Positions 1 through 9,248 of a DNA stretch of 64,000 bases are shown one piece after another (position 1 is the first letter of the stretch; each line of letters begins with the position of its first letter). The notes below the pieces were generated by a model. It saw nothing but the letters and a program-made list of their open reading frames with translations. It searched no databases and was not told where the DNA came from. The stretch is from JAIVJM01 sp963816985. Lineage in GTDB: Bacteria; Acidobacteriota; Blastocatellia; Pyrinomonadales; Pyrinomonadaceae. The stretch lies in NCBI GenBank assembly GCA_963816985.1, contig CAWFMF010000004.1:2418001-2482000 (forward strand), in the 5' to 3' direction. A program made the translations under genes and the position numbers.

Positions 1-101
1 AAGCAGGAAGGCGACGCCCTTATCGGTCAACGCCGGAGCGCCGAATCAATCAACGTGGCGTCATCGTGACGGGGCGCGTCGTCATTCTGACGGCACTGCT
101 T

Positions 102-2966
102 TCACCAACGACCGGCGAGGATAAACGGCGACCAGAAGAAGGGATGAGGCCGCTCGCGCATCTGCCGGAGCTGCGCTTCGCGGAGCGCGGCGGCGGGTCT
201 TTGACCGTCGAGCAATGAAGTGTAGAAGTCGCGCATCAACTCGGCGGTCGCTTCGTCGTCCACCGTCCAGAGGCTCAGCAGGAGCGTCGGCGCGCCGGCG
301 GAGAAGAAGCCGCGCACGAGTCCGAGCAGCTCGTCGCCGGGCGCGACGGCGCTCACGCCCGTCTCGCACGCCGAGAGCGTGACGAGCCCGCCACGGAAGT
401 CGAGCGTGTAGGCGTCGCGCACCGTGAGCCAGCCGTCGCCGAGCCGCAGGGAAGAGAAGAGCGGACTGTCGGGGCGGAACTGCCCGTGGCAGGCGAGGTG
501 GAGCACGTCGGCGTGCGGCGAGCCCTCGCGCAGAGCCTCGACCGTCGCGCGCCCGTCGAGCAGCGCCTTCGACTTCTTGAAGAGCGGCGCGATTGCTTCT
601 ATCTCGTCACGCACGCGCGGCGTCTGTTCGTCGGCGACACCCAAGAGCAACGCGCTCCCGAACTCCGGCGGCGGCTTCTCCAGACAGTAGCCGAGCACGC
701 CCGCGCTCGGCGCGTATGAGACCTCGCGGCGCTCGATGACGAAGGCGTCGCCGTCGTGGAGCGCGTGGAAGGGGACGTAGTTGAGCGCGCGGTGCGGCAC
801 GACGACGAGGCGGCGTTTGCCGACGAGTCCTTCAACGCGCCGCAGCAGTAAGTCATAAAGCGTCGAGAGGTGACGCCGCGCTCGCTCCGCGAGCACGGGA
901 AGGTGCGCGCGCATCCGCGCCGAGCCGTGGCGCAACGCGTCGGTCTGAAAGCGGAACTGCGCGATTGACTCGCCGACTTCGCGTTCGGCGGCGAGGCCGC
1001 GCACGACTTCGACTCGTTCTTCGGTGACGACGAAGGCGAGCAGCTCGCCGTCGAGGCTCGCGTACTCGACGAGCGCGGTGTCGCGTCCGAGTTGGGTTTG
1101 CAGCGCGCGCACGTCGAAAGGCTCGACGCGTCCGAGCGAGGCGACGCCGCCTCCCCGCTGCTGAAGCTGGCGCATGATTTCGAGGGTGCGCGCCTCGCGC
1201 TCGCGCACGGCTTCGTGGAGGGCGCGCATCGCCTCTTGCCCGCGCGCGGAGTCGTCCGGGGCTTCGGGCGGTCGGTTGATGCGGCTGTAGAACCAGTTCA
1301 GCTCTTCGCGGAGCCGTTCGAGCTGCGCGAGGAGTTCGGCCTCGAACTCGTCGCGCGGGCGCGGGCCGCGGATGAGCGTGCCGCTCATCATCTCGACGAG
1401 CGCGCGCGAGCGTGCGCGCTCCGAGTAGGCCAAAGCCTCGACGACGCGCGCGCCGCGCGGGTCTTCGAGGCAGAGCCGGAGCAGCTCGTCGTAAGGCGCG
1501 AGCTTGTCGGCGACGAAGGCCGTGCGGAACTCTTCCGCCGGAAGCGGCGCGCGCAAAGTCTCGATGAGCGCGACGGCGCGCTCGAAAGAGTCCTCGGCGC
1601 GCTCGCTCTCGCCGCGCGCCGCCGCCAGCAGGCCGAGAGAGGTGTGGCAACGCTCGGCGACCTGCGGCAGCGCCTGAGCTTCGGAGTCTTTGAGCGTCTC
1701 TTCGAGAAGGATTTGCGCGAGCCTCTCGTCGCCCCCGGCGCGCGCCGCCTCGCCGCGCAGCCAACGCGCGAGCAGCATCCTGCGCCAAGTGCCCGCGCGC
1801 GCGAGCGGGACTTCGGCCTGCGCGGCGAGCGTGGCGGTGCGCGCGTGGTCGCCTTCGGAATGATGGAGCTGCGCCTCGGTGAGCGTCACGTCGGCCTCGC
1901 CGACCGCGTTGCCTTCGGCGGCGTAGAGCGCGCGAGCTTCGGAGAGCAGGCGGTGCGCCTCTTCGGGGCGGCCCGTGTTGAGCGCGGCGCGACCGCCTTG
2001 CGCGAGCGCGCGGGCCTGCTCGGCGCGCATCCCCAGAGCGTTGAAGGTCGGTATCACACGCCGGTAGACGGCGAGCGCCTCGGCGGCGAGGTTGAGTTCG
2101 AGATAAGCGTCGGCGAGTTCAAGCTCGGCGATGGCCGACTGGTGCGGCATCTCAAGCGCGGCGTAGCGACGGCGCGAGCGTTCAAGCAAATCGAGCGCGC
2201 GGTCGTAGCGTCCCTGAAAGAGAGCGAGGTTGCCCATGCTCGCCTCCAGTTCGGCCTGCGTCACGGCGAGCCCGGCGCGGGTCGCGCGCTCGAACGCCTG
2301 CTCGTAAAGACGCTCGGCGGAGCGGAAGTCCTGCCGCAAAGTGTAGACGTAGGCGAGGGAGTTCTCGATCATCGCGAGCTGCTTGTGGTCTTCGGTCGGG
2401 AGGAAGCGCGAGCGCGCGAGCTTCAGATAGTGCTCGGCCTCTTCGTAACGGTCGCGCCTGCAGAGGAGGTTGCCGAGATTGTGCTCGATCTTCCCGGCGG
2501 CGCGGAAATCCTCTTTGGCGAGGAAGACTTCGCGCGCGCGCAAGCCACACTCGACGGCCTCCGCGTAGCGACCGAGCATGGCGAGCGCGGTGAGCTTGCT
2601 GACCTGCGTCGCGGCGGCCTCGTGCGGACGGCCCGCCGACTCGAAGAGCGAGGCGGCGGCGTCGAGGCGAGATACGGCCTCTTCCATCCTCCCGCCGACG
2701 AGCGCCTCGCAGGCGTCGCCCCAGTGCGCGAGCGCCTTCAGCTCCTCGGAAGTTTCGAGCGCGGAGAGCGTGCGCAACGCCGCCGCCGCTCCCCCGACGC
2801 GCGCCGGGTCGCTGCGCAGCCCTTCGAGGCAGATGTCTTTCAGCGCGTGACCCAGAGGCGCGTCGGCGCGCGCGGCGTGTTCACGCACGAGCGCGCGCCG
2901 CCCCGCCTCGTCTTCAGTTGAGACGAGCCGCGCGGCCAGCTCCGACGTGTTCAAGTCCGCAGTCAT
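102..2966 (-). CDS. TPR-repeat CHAT-domain (caspase-like) protease
   Basis: A 954-residue protein. The first half is a run of tetratricopeptide-like helical repeats (about residues 60-450, e.g. 'HNLGNLLCRRDRYEEAEHYL'). The C-terminal third is a CHAT domain, the caspase-HetF-associated fold. Both catalytic positions are visible: His in 'HLACHGQF' (about residue 823) and Cys in 'TLSACETG' (about 867). The ATG at 2966 was preferred over one 29 codons upstream because the extra residues are not TPR-like and run towards a repeat element. The gene is last in a minus-strand operon behind an ECF sigma factor and a zinc-finger protein, with a palindromic element before it. Known CHAT proteases are activated by a partner and cleave specific proteins; the substrate here is unknown. 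The family call is secure, the role is inference. Confidence 0.9.
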   Translation of the reverse strand: MTADLNTSELAARLVSTEDEAGRRALVREHAARADAPLGHALKDICLEGLRSDPARVGGAAAALRTLSALETSEELKALAHWGDACEALVGGRMEEAVSRLDAAASLFESAGRPHEAAATQVSKLTALAMLGRYAEAVECGLRAREVFLAKEDFRAAGKIEHNLGNLLCRRDRYEEAEHYLKLARSRFLPTEDHKQLAMIENSLAYVYTLRQDFRSAERLYEQAFERATRAGLAVTQAELEASMGNLALFQGRYDRALDLLERSRRRYAALEMPHQSAIAELELADAYLELNLAAEALAVYRRVIPTFNALGMRAEQARALAQGGRAALNTGRPEEAHRLLSEARALYAAEGNAVGEADVTLTEAQLHHSEGDHARTATLAAQAEVPLARAGTWRRMLLARWLRGEAARAGGDERLAQILLEETLKDSEAQALPQVAERCHTSLGLLAAARGESERAEDSFERAVALIETLRAPLPAEEFRTAFVADKLAPYDELLRLCLEDPRGARVVEALAYSERARSRALVEMMSGTLIRGPRPRDEFEAELLAQLERLREELNWFYSRINRPPEAPDDSARGQEAMRALHEAVREREARTLEIMRQLQQRGGGVASLGRVEPFDVRALQTQLGRDTALVEYASLDGELLAFVVTEERVEVVRGLAAEREVGESIAQFRFQTDALRHGSARMRAHLPVLAERARRHLSTLYDLLLRRVEGLVGKRRLVVVPHRALNYVPFHALHDGDAFVIERREVSYAPSAGVLGYCLEKPPPEFGSALLLGVADEQTPRVRDEIEAIAPLFKKSKALLDGRATVEALREGSPHADVLHLACHGQFRPDSPLFSSLRLGDGWLTVRDAYTLDFRGGLVTLSACETGVSAVAPGDELLGLVRGFFSAGAPTLLLSLWTVDDEATAELMRDFYTSLLDGQRPAAALREAQLRQMRERPHPFFWSPFILAGRW

Positions 2967-3030
2967 GTCAGGAGGATAAAAGAAGTGACGCTCACACGCA
3001 CCCCGGCAGAGAATGGAGATGACTCGACCC

Positions 3031-3258
3031 ATCCCCGCAGGGGATGAAGACAATAGCCGGGGGCAGAGCGAAAGCGCGGATGCGCTTGAGCGCCGCCCCC
3101 GGTCGAACGCCGAAAAATATTCCGACCCTGAAAGGGTCGAAGATTCAACGTTGAATCTTCGACCCTTTCAGGGTCGGAATTCTTTGTCTGACGTTTCCGG
3201 GGGCGGCGTGCTTCGCACTTGCCCCCGGCTATTGTCTTTTTGCCCCTTCGGGGCGCAT
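3031..3258. repeat. Nested palindromic element, copy A
   Basis: This is a layered inverted repeat. The outermost hairpins are CCCCGCAGGGG and CCCCTTCGGGG. Inside them, facing each other, are ATAGCCGGGGGCA and its complement TGCCCCCGGCTAT. At the centre lies a perfect 62-bp palindrome (3119-3180, centre AACGTT) built on GACCCTGAAAGGGTC. The same architecture recurs at 21870-22087 and 42213-42522 and, more loosely, at 49270-49530. It lies between the zinc-finger gene and the CHAT gene of the same operon. Confidence 0.9.
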
Positions 3259-3284
3259 TAAAAATTCTTCTTACTCTTCAGATA

Positions 3285-3906
3285 TCAAGCTTGCAGGCTC
3301 AAGCCCGGAACCTCTATCTCCGCGTCGTCCAGCGTCAGGCGGAGCGTGTAGGTTCCCGCCGGGACGGTCGGCAGTGTGAACTCGCAGAGGTCGTTCAAGT
3401 CGGCGCGGGCGGCTGAGGTGTCGTCGCCGTCGGCGAAGAGTTCGACGCGACCGGCAGCGCATTCGCCGAGCACCTGACCGGAGACGGCCCAGCCATCGCC
3501 GGAGGGCGCGAGCCGGAGGTCAACGTCCACGTCGCCCGCGCTGAAGAGGAGCTGCCGCGCGGCGGCAGAGGCGCTTGAGCGGAGACCGAAGGCGGGGGTG
3601 CGCGCGCCGCTGTCGAAGCTGAGCGAGGCGACGAGGCGACGCAGGAGACCTGTGCGTCTCAGCCGCGACGGGAGGGCGCGAGCGGAACAACTGGACGGCG
3701 TTGAAGAGCACGTCTCGCGGCGCGTCTTCCGACGTGTCGGCGCGCATCAATCCGGTGACGCGCTCAAGCTCCGCCGCCTGCGCCGAACAGTCCGCGCAGC
3801 CTTCGACGTGCGCGCGCGCCGCCGCCAGCTCTTCAGCCGCCAGACGCCCTTCGGCAAGGTCGGCCAGCCGCGCGAACGTGAGATGTTGAGGCGTTGATTT
3901 CATCAT
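3285..3906 (-). CDS. Zinc-finger anti-sigma-like protein with C-terminal beta-sandwich (frameshifted)
   Basis: The N-terminal part has an HxxxCxxC motif ('HVEGCADC') typical of zinc-binding anti-sigma domains. The C-terminal part ('VSGQVLGEC', 'VPAGTYTLRLTLDDAEIEV') resembles a carboxypeptidase-regulatory or Ig-like beta-sandwich. No membrane segment is visible. The two parts are in different frames. Reading continues sensibly as 'LFRSRPP' then 'RLRRTGLLRRLVASLSFDSG' if one base is removed from the G-rich run at about 3670-3676. I therefore treat it as one gene with a single-base indel. The start at 3906 has a weak GGAG upstream. It sits between the ECF sigma gene and the CHAT gene, so a role in controlling the sigma factor or linking it to the protease is likely but inferred. 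Confidence 0.75.
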
Positions 3907-3986
3907 TTTGCTCCACGAATGCGCCCTCCCGAAACGGGCGCTCGCCGGAACAGTGCGCCGGGCCGGGCAGAAAATACATGGAAAAG

Positions 3987-4091
3987 ACGTAAACCGTAAA
4001 CCGTGACGGGTGACGGGACAAAGCCGTGAGCCGTGACGCGAGAAAGACGGCTCTTTCTCGTCACTTGTCACCCGACACGGTTCAAGGCTTT
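3987..4091. repeat. Heptamer-type inverted repeat (AACCGTA/GACGGGT units)
   Basis: Units of 7 nt such as CGTAAAC, CGTAAAC, CGTGACG, GGTGACG are followed by a mirrored half (CTTTCTCGTCAC, TGTCACCCGACACGG). The stop codon of the sigma gene lies inside the right arm. Related copies are at 27870-27960 and 44407-44534. Confidence 0.8.
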
Positions 4092-4657
4092 TCAAATCCC
4101 TTCTTCTTCAGCGCGTCGAGCAGTTTGCGGAGGCAGCGGGCGCGGGTCGGGCCGATGCTGCCTTCGGAGGTGCCGAGGGCGGCGGCGATTTCGGTGTAGG
4201 ACGGCGGCTCGGCACGGTAGAAGAGCATGGTCAGGAGCTTGCGGCAGCGTTCGTCCAAATCGCCGAGCGCGGCGCGGACGAGGTGCTGCTGTTCGAGCCG
4301 TTCGAGCGCCTCGTCGGCGAGCAGACTTTCGTCGGCGACCGAGTTCATCTCGTCCGTCGAGTCGTCGTCGCCGCCGAAGGGGCGCGTCGCCTTGGCGCGG
4401 GTGATGATGCGCCACGTCTTGCGCCGCGCCGTCGTCACCAGCCACGCGTGCAGGCGCGAGGGCTGCTCGATGCCCGCGACGTTTTCGAGGAGCGTCGTGA
4501 AGACCTCCTGAAAGACTTCCGCCGAGGCGTCCTCGTCGAGCCCGGCGCGGCGCGGGATGGCGTAGATGAGCCGCTGATAGCGGCGCACGAGCGCCTCCCA
4601 CGCAGCCTCTTCGCCGCGTCGGCAGGCCAGCAAAAGTTGCTCGTCCGTCCGCTCCAT
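4082..4657 (-). CDS. ECF-family RNA polymerase sigma factor
   Basis: A 191-residue sigma-70 family protein with region 2 near the N-terminus ('WEALVRRYQRLIYAIPRR', 'ASAEVFQEVFTTLL') and region 4 at the C-terminus ('YTEIAAALGTSEGSIGPTRA', the -35-binding helix-turn-helix). Length and domain order fit an ECF sigma factor. The ATG at 4657 lies just after a 'TATAAG'-like AT-rich stretch. It is the first gene of the operon that continues with the zinc-finger protein and the TPR-CHAT protease, so it probably drives a regulon tied to that protease. Its last residues (EKP) and stop codon fall inside the heptamer-type repeat. Confidence 0.93.
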   Translation of the reverse strand: MERTDEQLLLACRRGEEAAWEALVRRYQRLIYAIPRRAGLDEDASAEVFQEVFTTLLENVAGIEQPSRLHAWLVTTARRKTWRIITRAKATRPFGGDDDSTDEMNSVADESLLADEALERLEQQHLVRAALGDLDERCRKLLTMLFYRAEPPSYTEIAAALGTSEGSIGPTRARCLRKLLDALKKKGFEKP

Positions 4658-4733
4658 CTATATGAGTTCGCCGATATAAGTCCGTTTAAAACGCGTCCAG
4701 CATAGGACGCGCCTCCAATCTTTGTCTAGCCGC

Positions 4734-4762
4734 TAGTCTCTCCCGCCGGCGGTTGCTATAAT
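4734..4762 (+). promoter_or_regulatory. Sigma-70-like promoter
   Basis: A consensus TATAAT (4757-4762) has a weak -35 TAGTCT (4734-4739) at exactly 17 bp. It lies about 115 bp upstream of the exported protein gene at 4879. The -10 is convincing, the -35 poor. Confidence 0.5.
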
Positions 4763-4878
4763 GCGCGTCGAAGCAGTGCATGCAGAGAGGCCGAAGCCTC
4801 GATAAGAGTTGGTCGTTTCGACGCCCCGACGGTTCTCCCCACGCGGCTCGATAAATTCAACGGAAACATTCTGGCGAG

Positions 4879-5595
4879 ATGATGAAGAGAAATAGTTTGA
4901 GGTACGTGTCCGCTGTGTTCGCCCTCTGCGCGGCGGCGACGTTCGGCGCTCCGGCGGTGGCCGACGCGCAGACGCAGGCGACGCGCACGGCGGCGAAGCA
5001 GCAGTCCGTCGCGGAGTCGAAGCTGACGCCCGAAGAGGAGCGGCTGGTGCGCGACTCGCGGGCGGCGGTCGTCGAGACGGGCTTCTCCGAGCGTTACTTC
5101 GACGCGCACTTCAAGCTCGTCAGGGTTTACAACTCGCCGGGCGACCGGAGGGTGGTGTGGATGTTCCGCCTCAACGACTACGAGACGCTCATCAACGACT
5201 CGGTCGGCTTCTACACCGACGCGAGCGGGCGGCGCATTGACTCGCACATGGTCTCGGCCTCGCTCGGCAGGACGCGCGACATCCGCCGGACGATCTCCTT
5301 CTCGCGCGCGCAACGCGCCATGAAGGAGTGCATCGGCGAATACAGTCCGGGCTCCATCCTCCTCCAACGCTTCGACGCTGACGGGCGCGTCTCGCTCGTC
5401 TTCACCGCCGTCTCTTTGCCGCCCGCGGGCGAGACGCCTGCGACGCCTCCCGCCGGAGGCCCGCGCCCCGACGGGCCGAAGCCGGGCGGGAAGAAGAAAC
5501 CCTTCCTCGGCATCGGCACGATAGACCTCGAAACCGGGCGCTGCATGAAGGGCGTGGCGCAGGTCGGCTCGCCGTGGCCGACGGGCACGCCGTAA
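4879..5595 (+). CDS. Exported protein of unknown function
   Basis: A 238-residue protein with a clear signal peptide: basic 'MMKRNSLR', a hydrophobic stretch, then 'APAVADAQT' as a likely cleavage region. The mature part is soluble. The C-terminal third has a Pro/Gly/Lys-rich linker ('GGPRPDGPKPGGKKK') followed by 'FLGIGTIDLETGRCMKGV'. I do not recognise a family. It is monocistronic, with a TATAAT box upstream and a 450-bp gap downstream. It is probably periplasmic; the function cannot be assigned. Confidence 0.75.
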   Translation: MMKRNSLRYVSAVFALCAAATFGAPAVADAQTQATRTAAKQQSVAESKLTPEEERLVRDSRAAVVETGFSERYFDAHFKLVRVYNSPGDRRVVWMFRLNDYETLINDSVGFYTDASGRRIDSHMVSASLGRTRDIRRTISFSRAQRAMKECIGEYSPGSILLQRFDADGRVSLVFTAVSLPPAGETPATPPAGGPRPDGPKPGGKKKPFLGIGTIDLETGRCMKGVAQVGSPWPTGTP

Positions 5596-6047
5596 GGCGG
5601 CTGTCGCGCCCGCGCCGCGCGGAGTGTTACGAGCCGCCGCCCCTTTCAAAATTCAAAGAAGTGGACGCGAAAGTGTCGCCGCTTTGAGTGACAAATTCTT
5701 GCGGTACGTCGGCGAGTTGGTCTATGATGCCGCCAGCGCTTCTCCGAGATTGAAACTTAAGGCGGAGACCGAAAAACGCGCCTCGTCCTGCGTCTCAACT
5801 CCCGGAACAACCGCACGCCGCCCCCGCAAATAGAAGGGCAGAGGGATTCGGCTTCGCTCGTCTCGTAAATTTCAGGCCCACTTGCCATACATCAAAGCAG
5901 CTTTATGCGCCGCACACGCCAGCGCTGACCATCGCCTACGCGTTGCTGAATGAGCAGCGGGCGGGGCACGTCCGCGCCCGCCTCTTCAGCGACCGCCGTG
6001 GGACGAACTTTCACGGAGAACCCCGTTTGCCCAAGGAGCATGTTCCG
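5596..6047. other. Intergenic gap, possible promoter only
   Basis: There is no convincing gene here. A TTGCGG (5699-5704), 18-bp spacer and TATGAT (5723-5728) could be a promoter for the gene at 6048, which would then have a long 5' leader. No repeat of the types seen elsewhere in the window was found. Confidence 0.35.
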
Positions 6048-9000
6048 ATGAGAAGTAGTAGAAATACCCTCGCCCCGCAGACGCGTGGCGGGAGCACCCG
6101 CAAGGCTTTCAAATCAATGAAGCAGGCCGCGCGGCTCGCGCTCTCGCTGCTGCTGCTCGCGCCGGGCCTGCTGTTCGGGGGCGCGCCGCGCGCCGTCGCG
6201 CAAGTACAGCAGACGACGCTGACGCCGATGGAGCCGACGCCCGTACAGCAGCAGGAGCCGGAAGGCTTCGGAGGGGTGTTGCCGTCCGAGCCCCTCGCGC
6301 CGGTCGAGGCCACAAGGGTCAACTTCCGGCAGTTGTCCGAGATACTGGCCCGCAACCCCGCCCAGAGCAGTCCCGTGCAACAACGGCAGGCCATCCCCTC
6401 GCCGCAGGGCAGGCCGGAGCCGCCCGCGCCCGCGACCTCCGAGCGGGACTCAATCCCTCCGGCGGGCGGCGGCATCGTGAACTCTGACATCTCGCAGCCG
6501 AACGTCGCTTCGCCGAGCCCTTCGCAGAGCTTCCTGGCGCAGGAGGACGGCCCGCGCATCGGCACCGGGACGTTCACCATCCCGCCCGACACCAACGGCG
6601 CGGTCGGGCTCGACAAGGTCTTCACGCAGACCAACGCCAACTTCCGCATCCACAACAAGGTGACGGGCGCGCCGCTCTCGACCGTCAACGCCGAGGCCTT
6701 CTGGGCTTCGACCGGGGCGACGGGCGTCTTCGACCCGCGGGTGGTCTACGACCCGTACCAGAACCGGTGGATCACGGCCATCACCTCGAACTCCAACTCG
6801 GCGGCCTCGTCCGTCCTCGTCGGCATCTCGGACACCGCCGACCCGCAGGGGACGTACCAGCTCTTCCGCGTCACCGTCGGGTTCGCGACGGGGAGCGCCG
6901 CGCCGTTCGCCAACGGGGGCTGGGCCGACTTCCCGATGCTCGGCTTCAACAAGAACTGGGTCGCCATCGGCTACAACATGCACGCGAGCACCAACAACGC
7001 GTTCATCCGCGCCGAAGTCCTCGTCCTGAGCTATCCGGGTCTCCGCGCGGGCACCATCGCCGGGAGCCGCGTCAACGCGGGCGCTTCGAGCTTCTGCCTC
7101 CACCCGGCGACGACTTTCTCCCCGACTGAGGAACCCCTCTACATCGTCGAGCACCTGAGCAGCGCCGGGGCGACGCTCGCCGTCGGGCGGGTCACGGGCA
7201 CGCCCGCCGCCCCTTCGGTCGCGCTCTTCGGCCCCTTCACGCGCCCCGGCGGCGCGTGGGTCAATCCGGGCGGCGACCTCCTGCCGCAGAACTGCGTCCC
7301 CGGCTCGCCCGTCCCGACTTTCACCTGCCCGGCCAGCCCAAGAAAACTGGAGACCTCGGACGCGCAGGTGCGCGGCAACGTCGTCTTCCGCAACGGCAAG
7401 CTCTTCTACTCGCAGACCGTCGGGATTGACCTCGCCGGGGGCGACCCCATTGACCACACCGCCGCGCAGTGGACGGTGCTGACGCCGACGGCCCCGACGC
7501 CGACGACGCTGGCCGTCACCTTCAACGACGGCGGGCGCGTCGAGGACGCGACGGCGACGGCCACCAACGGCGGCAAGTGGTACGCCTACACGTCGCTTTC
7601 GGTGAACAAGAATGAGGACATCATCCTCGGCTTCTCGGAGTTCGAGTCGGACGACTTCGTGGACGCGGGCTACACGTTCCGCTCCCTCGGCGACGCCGCC
7701 GGGACGATGCGCGACCCAGTGATCTACAAGGAGGGGGAGGACTACTACGAGAAGACGTTCGGGTCGCCGCGCAACCGGTTCGGCGACTACAGCCACGCTG
7801 TCGTTGACCCGGCGAACGACACCGACCTGTGGACGATTCAGGAGTACACGCAGCCGCGCGTCGTGGCCGTCCCGCCGGACATTAACAACCCGGCGAACGG
7901 GCTCGGCTCGAACAGCAGTCGGTGGAGCACCTGGTGGGCGAAGATCGGCCTCGCCGTGCCGGGCGCGTTGGGCGACCTCGTCATCAGCGAGTTCCGCTTG
8001 AAGGGGCCGGGCGGCGACGAGGACGAGTTCGTCGAGATTTACAACAAGACCAGCTCGCCCATCACCGTCACGACGACCGACGGCTCCGCCGGGTACGCGC
8101 TCGCGGGCTCGGACGGCGTCGTCCGCTTCACCATCCCGAACGGGACAGTCATCCCGGCGCGCGGCCACTACCTCGGCACGAACTCCGACGGCTACACGCT
8201 GGACGCTTACCCGGCGGGCACGGCGACGACCGCCACGGGTGACGTTGACTACACCGCCGACATCCCGCTCAACAGCGGCATCGCGCTCTTCAATACGGCG
8301 ACCCCGGCCAACTTCGCGACCGGCACGCGCTTCGACGCCGTCGGCTCGAACCTCGAAGCCAACGCGCTCTACCGCGAGGGGGCGGGCTACCAGCCGCTCG
8401 GAACCGGCGTGGTCTCCGGGGTCGAGCACACGATGCTGCGCGACACCTGCGGCAAGCAGGGCAACCTCGCCGCCTTCGGCCCCTGCCCGTCGGGCGGCTT
8501 CCCCGTGGACAATAACGACAACGCCGTGGACTTCTACTTCGCCGACACCAACGGCACGAGCGCGACCCAGAGCGTCATCGTCCAAAGGCTCGGCGCGCCG
8601 GGGCCGGAGAACCTTTCGAGCCCCATCAACCGCGACGAACAGTTCGGCGGCTTCCTGCTCGACCAGACGAAGTCCTCGACGGCCATCCCGAACCGCTTCC
8701 GCGACGCGACGCCCGGATCGGGGGCCACGTTCTTCGGGACGATGGAGCTGCGCCGCCGCATCGTCAACAACACGGGCGGCATCGTGACGCGCCTGCGCTT
8801 CCGCATCATTGACACGGCGACCTTCCCGTCGGCGCCGGGCCGCGCCGACCTCCGCGCGCTGACTTCGACCGACCTCTCGGTCGGCCCCGTCAACGACGCC
8901 GGGACGTGCGGCGCGTTGCAGCTTCCGCCCTCCTCTTCGCCCACGCCGCCGTGCAACGTCACGGTGCGCGGGCTGACGCTTGAGCAGCCGCCCTCGCAGT

Positions 9001-9152
9001 CCAACGGCGGCGGCTTCAACTCCAGCCTCTCGGCTGATTCGGTGACCATCACGCCGCTCGCGCCGGGCCAGTCCATCAACATCCGCATCCTGCTCGGCGT
9101 GGCGGCGACCGGCAACTTCCGCTTCTTCCTCACCGTCGAGGCGCTGCCGTAA
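6048..9152 (+). CDS. Large exported protein with lamin-tail-like domain
   Basis: About 1034 residues. The ATG at 6048 has a good Shine-Dalgarno (AAGGAG, 9-nt spacing). The N-terminus has an extended basic region, then the hydrophobic signal 'LALSLLLLAPGLLFGG' ending near 'AVAQ'. A Pro/Gln/Ser-rich linker spans about residues 50-150. A large region follows with 'PPDTNGAVGLDKVFTQTNAN' and 'FDPRVVYDPYQNRWITAITS', which resembles surface or beta-propeller-type secreted proteins. Around residue 650 begins a lamin-tail-like domain ('GDLVISEFRLKGPGGDEDEF', 'FVEIYNKTS'), which in secreted bacterial proteins often accompanies cell-surface functions. The C-terminus is another beta-rich domain without an obvious sorting signal. 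It ends before a strong terminator hairpin. Confidence 0.8.
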   Translation: MRSSRNTLAPQTRGGSTRKAFKSMKQAARLALSLLLLAPGLLFGGAPRAVAQVQQTTLTPMEPTPVQQQEPEGFGGVLPSEPLAPVEATRVNFRQLSEILARNPAQSSPVQQRQAIPSPQGRPEPPAPATSERDSIPPAGGGIVNSDISQPNVASPSPSQSFLAQEDGPRIGTGTFTIPPDTNGAVGLDKVFTQTNANFRIHNKVTGAPLSTVNAEAFWASTGATGVFDPRVVYDPYQNRWITAITSNSNSAASSVLVGISDTADPQGTYQLFRVTVGFATGSAAPFANGGWADFPMLGFNKNWVAIGYNMHASTNNAFIRAEVLVLSYPGLRAGTIAGSRVNAGASSFCLHPATTFSPTEEPLYIVEHLSSAGATLAVGRVTGTPAAPSVALFGPFTRPGGAWVNPGGDLLPQNCVPGSPVPTFTCPASPRKLETSDAQVRGNVVFRNGKLFYSQTVGIDLAGGDPIDHTAAQWTVLTPTAPTPTTLAVTFNDGGRVEDATATATNGGKWYAYTSLSVNKNEDIILGFSEFESDDFVDAGYTFRSLGDAAGTMRDPVIYKEGEDYYEKTFGSPRNRFGDYSHAVVDPANDTDLWTIQEYTQPRVVAVPPDINNPANGLGSNSSRWSTWWAKIGLAVPGALGDLVISEFRLKGPGGDEDEFVEIYNKTSSPITVTTTDGSAGYALAGSDGVVRFTIPNGTVIPARGHYLGTNSDGYTLDAYPAGTATTATGDVDYTADIPLNSGIALFNTATPANFATGTRFDAVGSNLEANALYREGAGYQPLGTGVVSGVEHTMLRDTCGKQGNLAAFGPCPSGGFPVDNNDNAVDFYFADTNGTSATQSVIVQRLGAPGPENLSSPINRDEQFGGFLLDQTKSSTAIPNRFRDATPGSGATFFGTMELRRRIVNNTGGIVTRLRFRIIDTATFPSAPGRADLRALTSTDLSVGPVNDAGTCGALQLPPSSSPTPPCNVTVRGLTLEQPPSQSNGGGFNSSLSADSVTITPLAPGQSINIRILLGVAATGNFRFFLTVEALP

Positions 9153-9184
9153 GGCGCGACCGGGACGGAGAGACTAAACAACAA

Positions 9185-9225
9185 GGGCTCGCGCGAGTTT
9201 GAAACTCGCGCGAGCCCTTCAACTT
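9185..9225. terminator. Intrinsic terminator between convergent genes
   Basis: A perfect 14-bp stem (GGGCTCGCGCGAGT / ACTCGCGCGAGCCC) is followed by TTCAACTTTTT. It lies just after the stop of the large exported protein and before the stop of the convergent EamA gene. Confidence 0.85.
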
Positions 9226-9248
9226 TTTAAACTCTCTTCCAGCCGGGG

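Noticed and set aside
1092..2921. Long plus-strand ORF (609 codons) opposite the CHAT gene
   Set aside because: It is Arg/Ala/Glu-rich shadow coding from GC-rich codon structure; the minus-strand frame has clear TPR and CHAT motifs.
5624..5833. 69-codon plus-strand ORF in the gap before 6048
   Set aside because: No SD, no recognisable domain and it overlaps a candidate promoter.
6450..8585. 711-codon minus-strand ORF opposite the large exported protein
   Set aside because: Low-complexity Val/Arg/Ala composition with no domain; the plus-strand frame has a signal peptide and recognisable domains.
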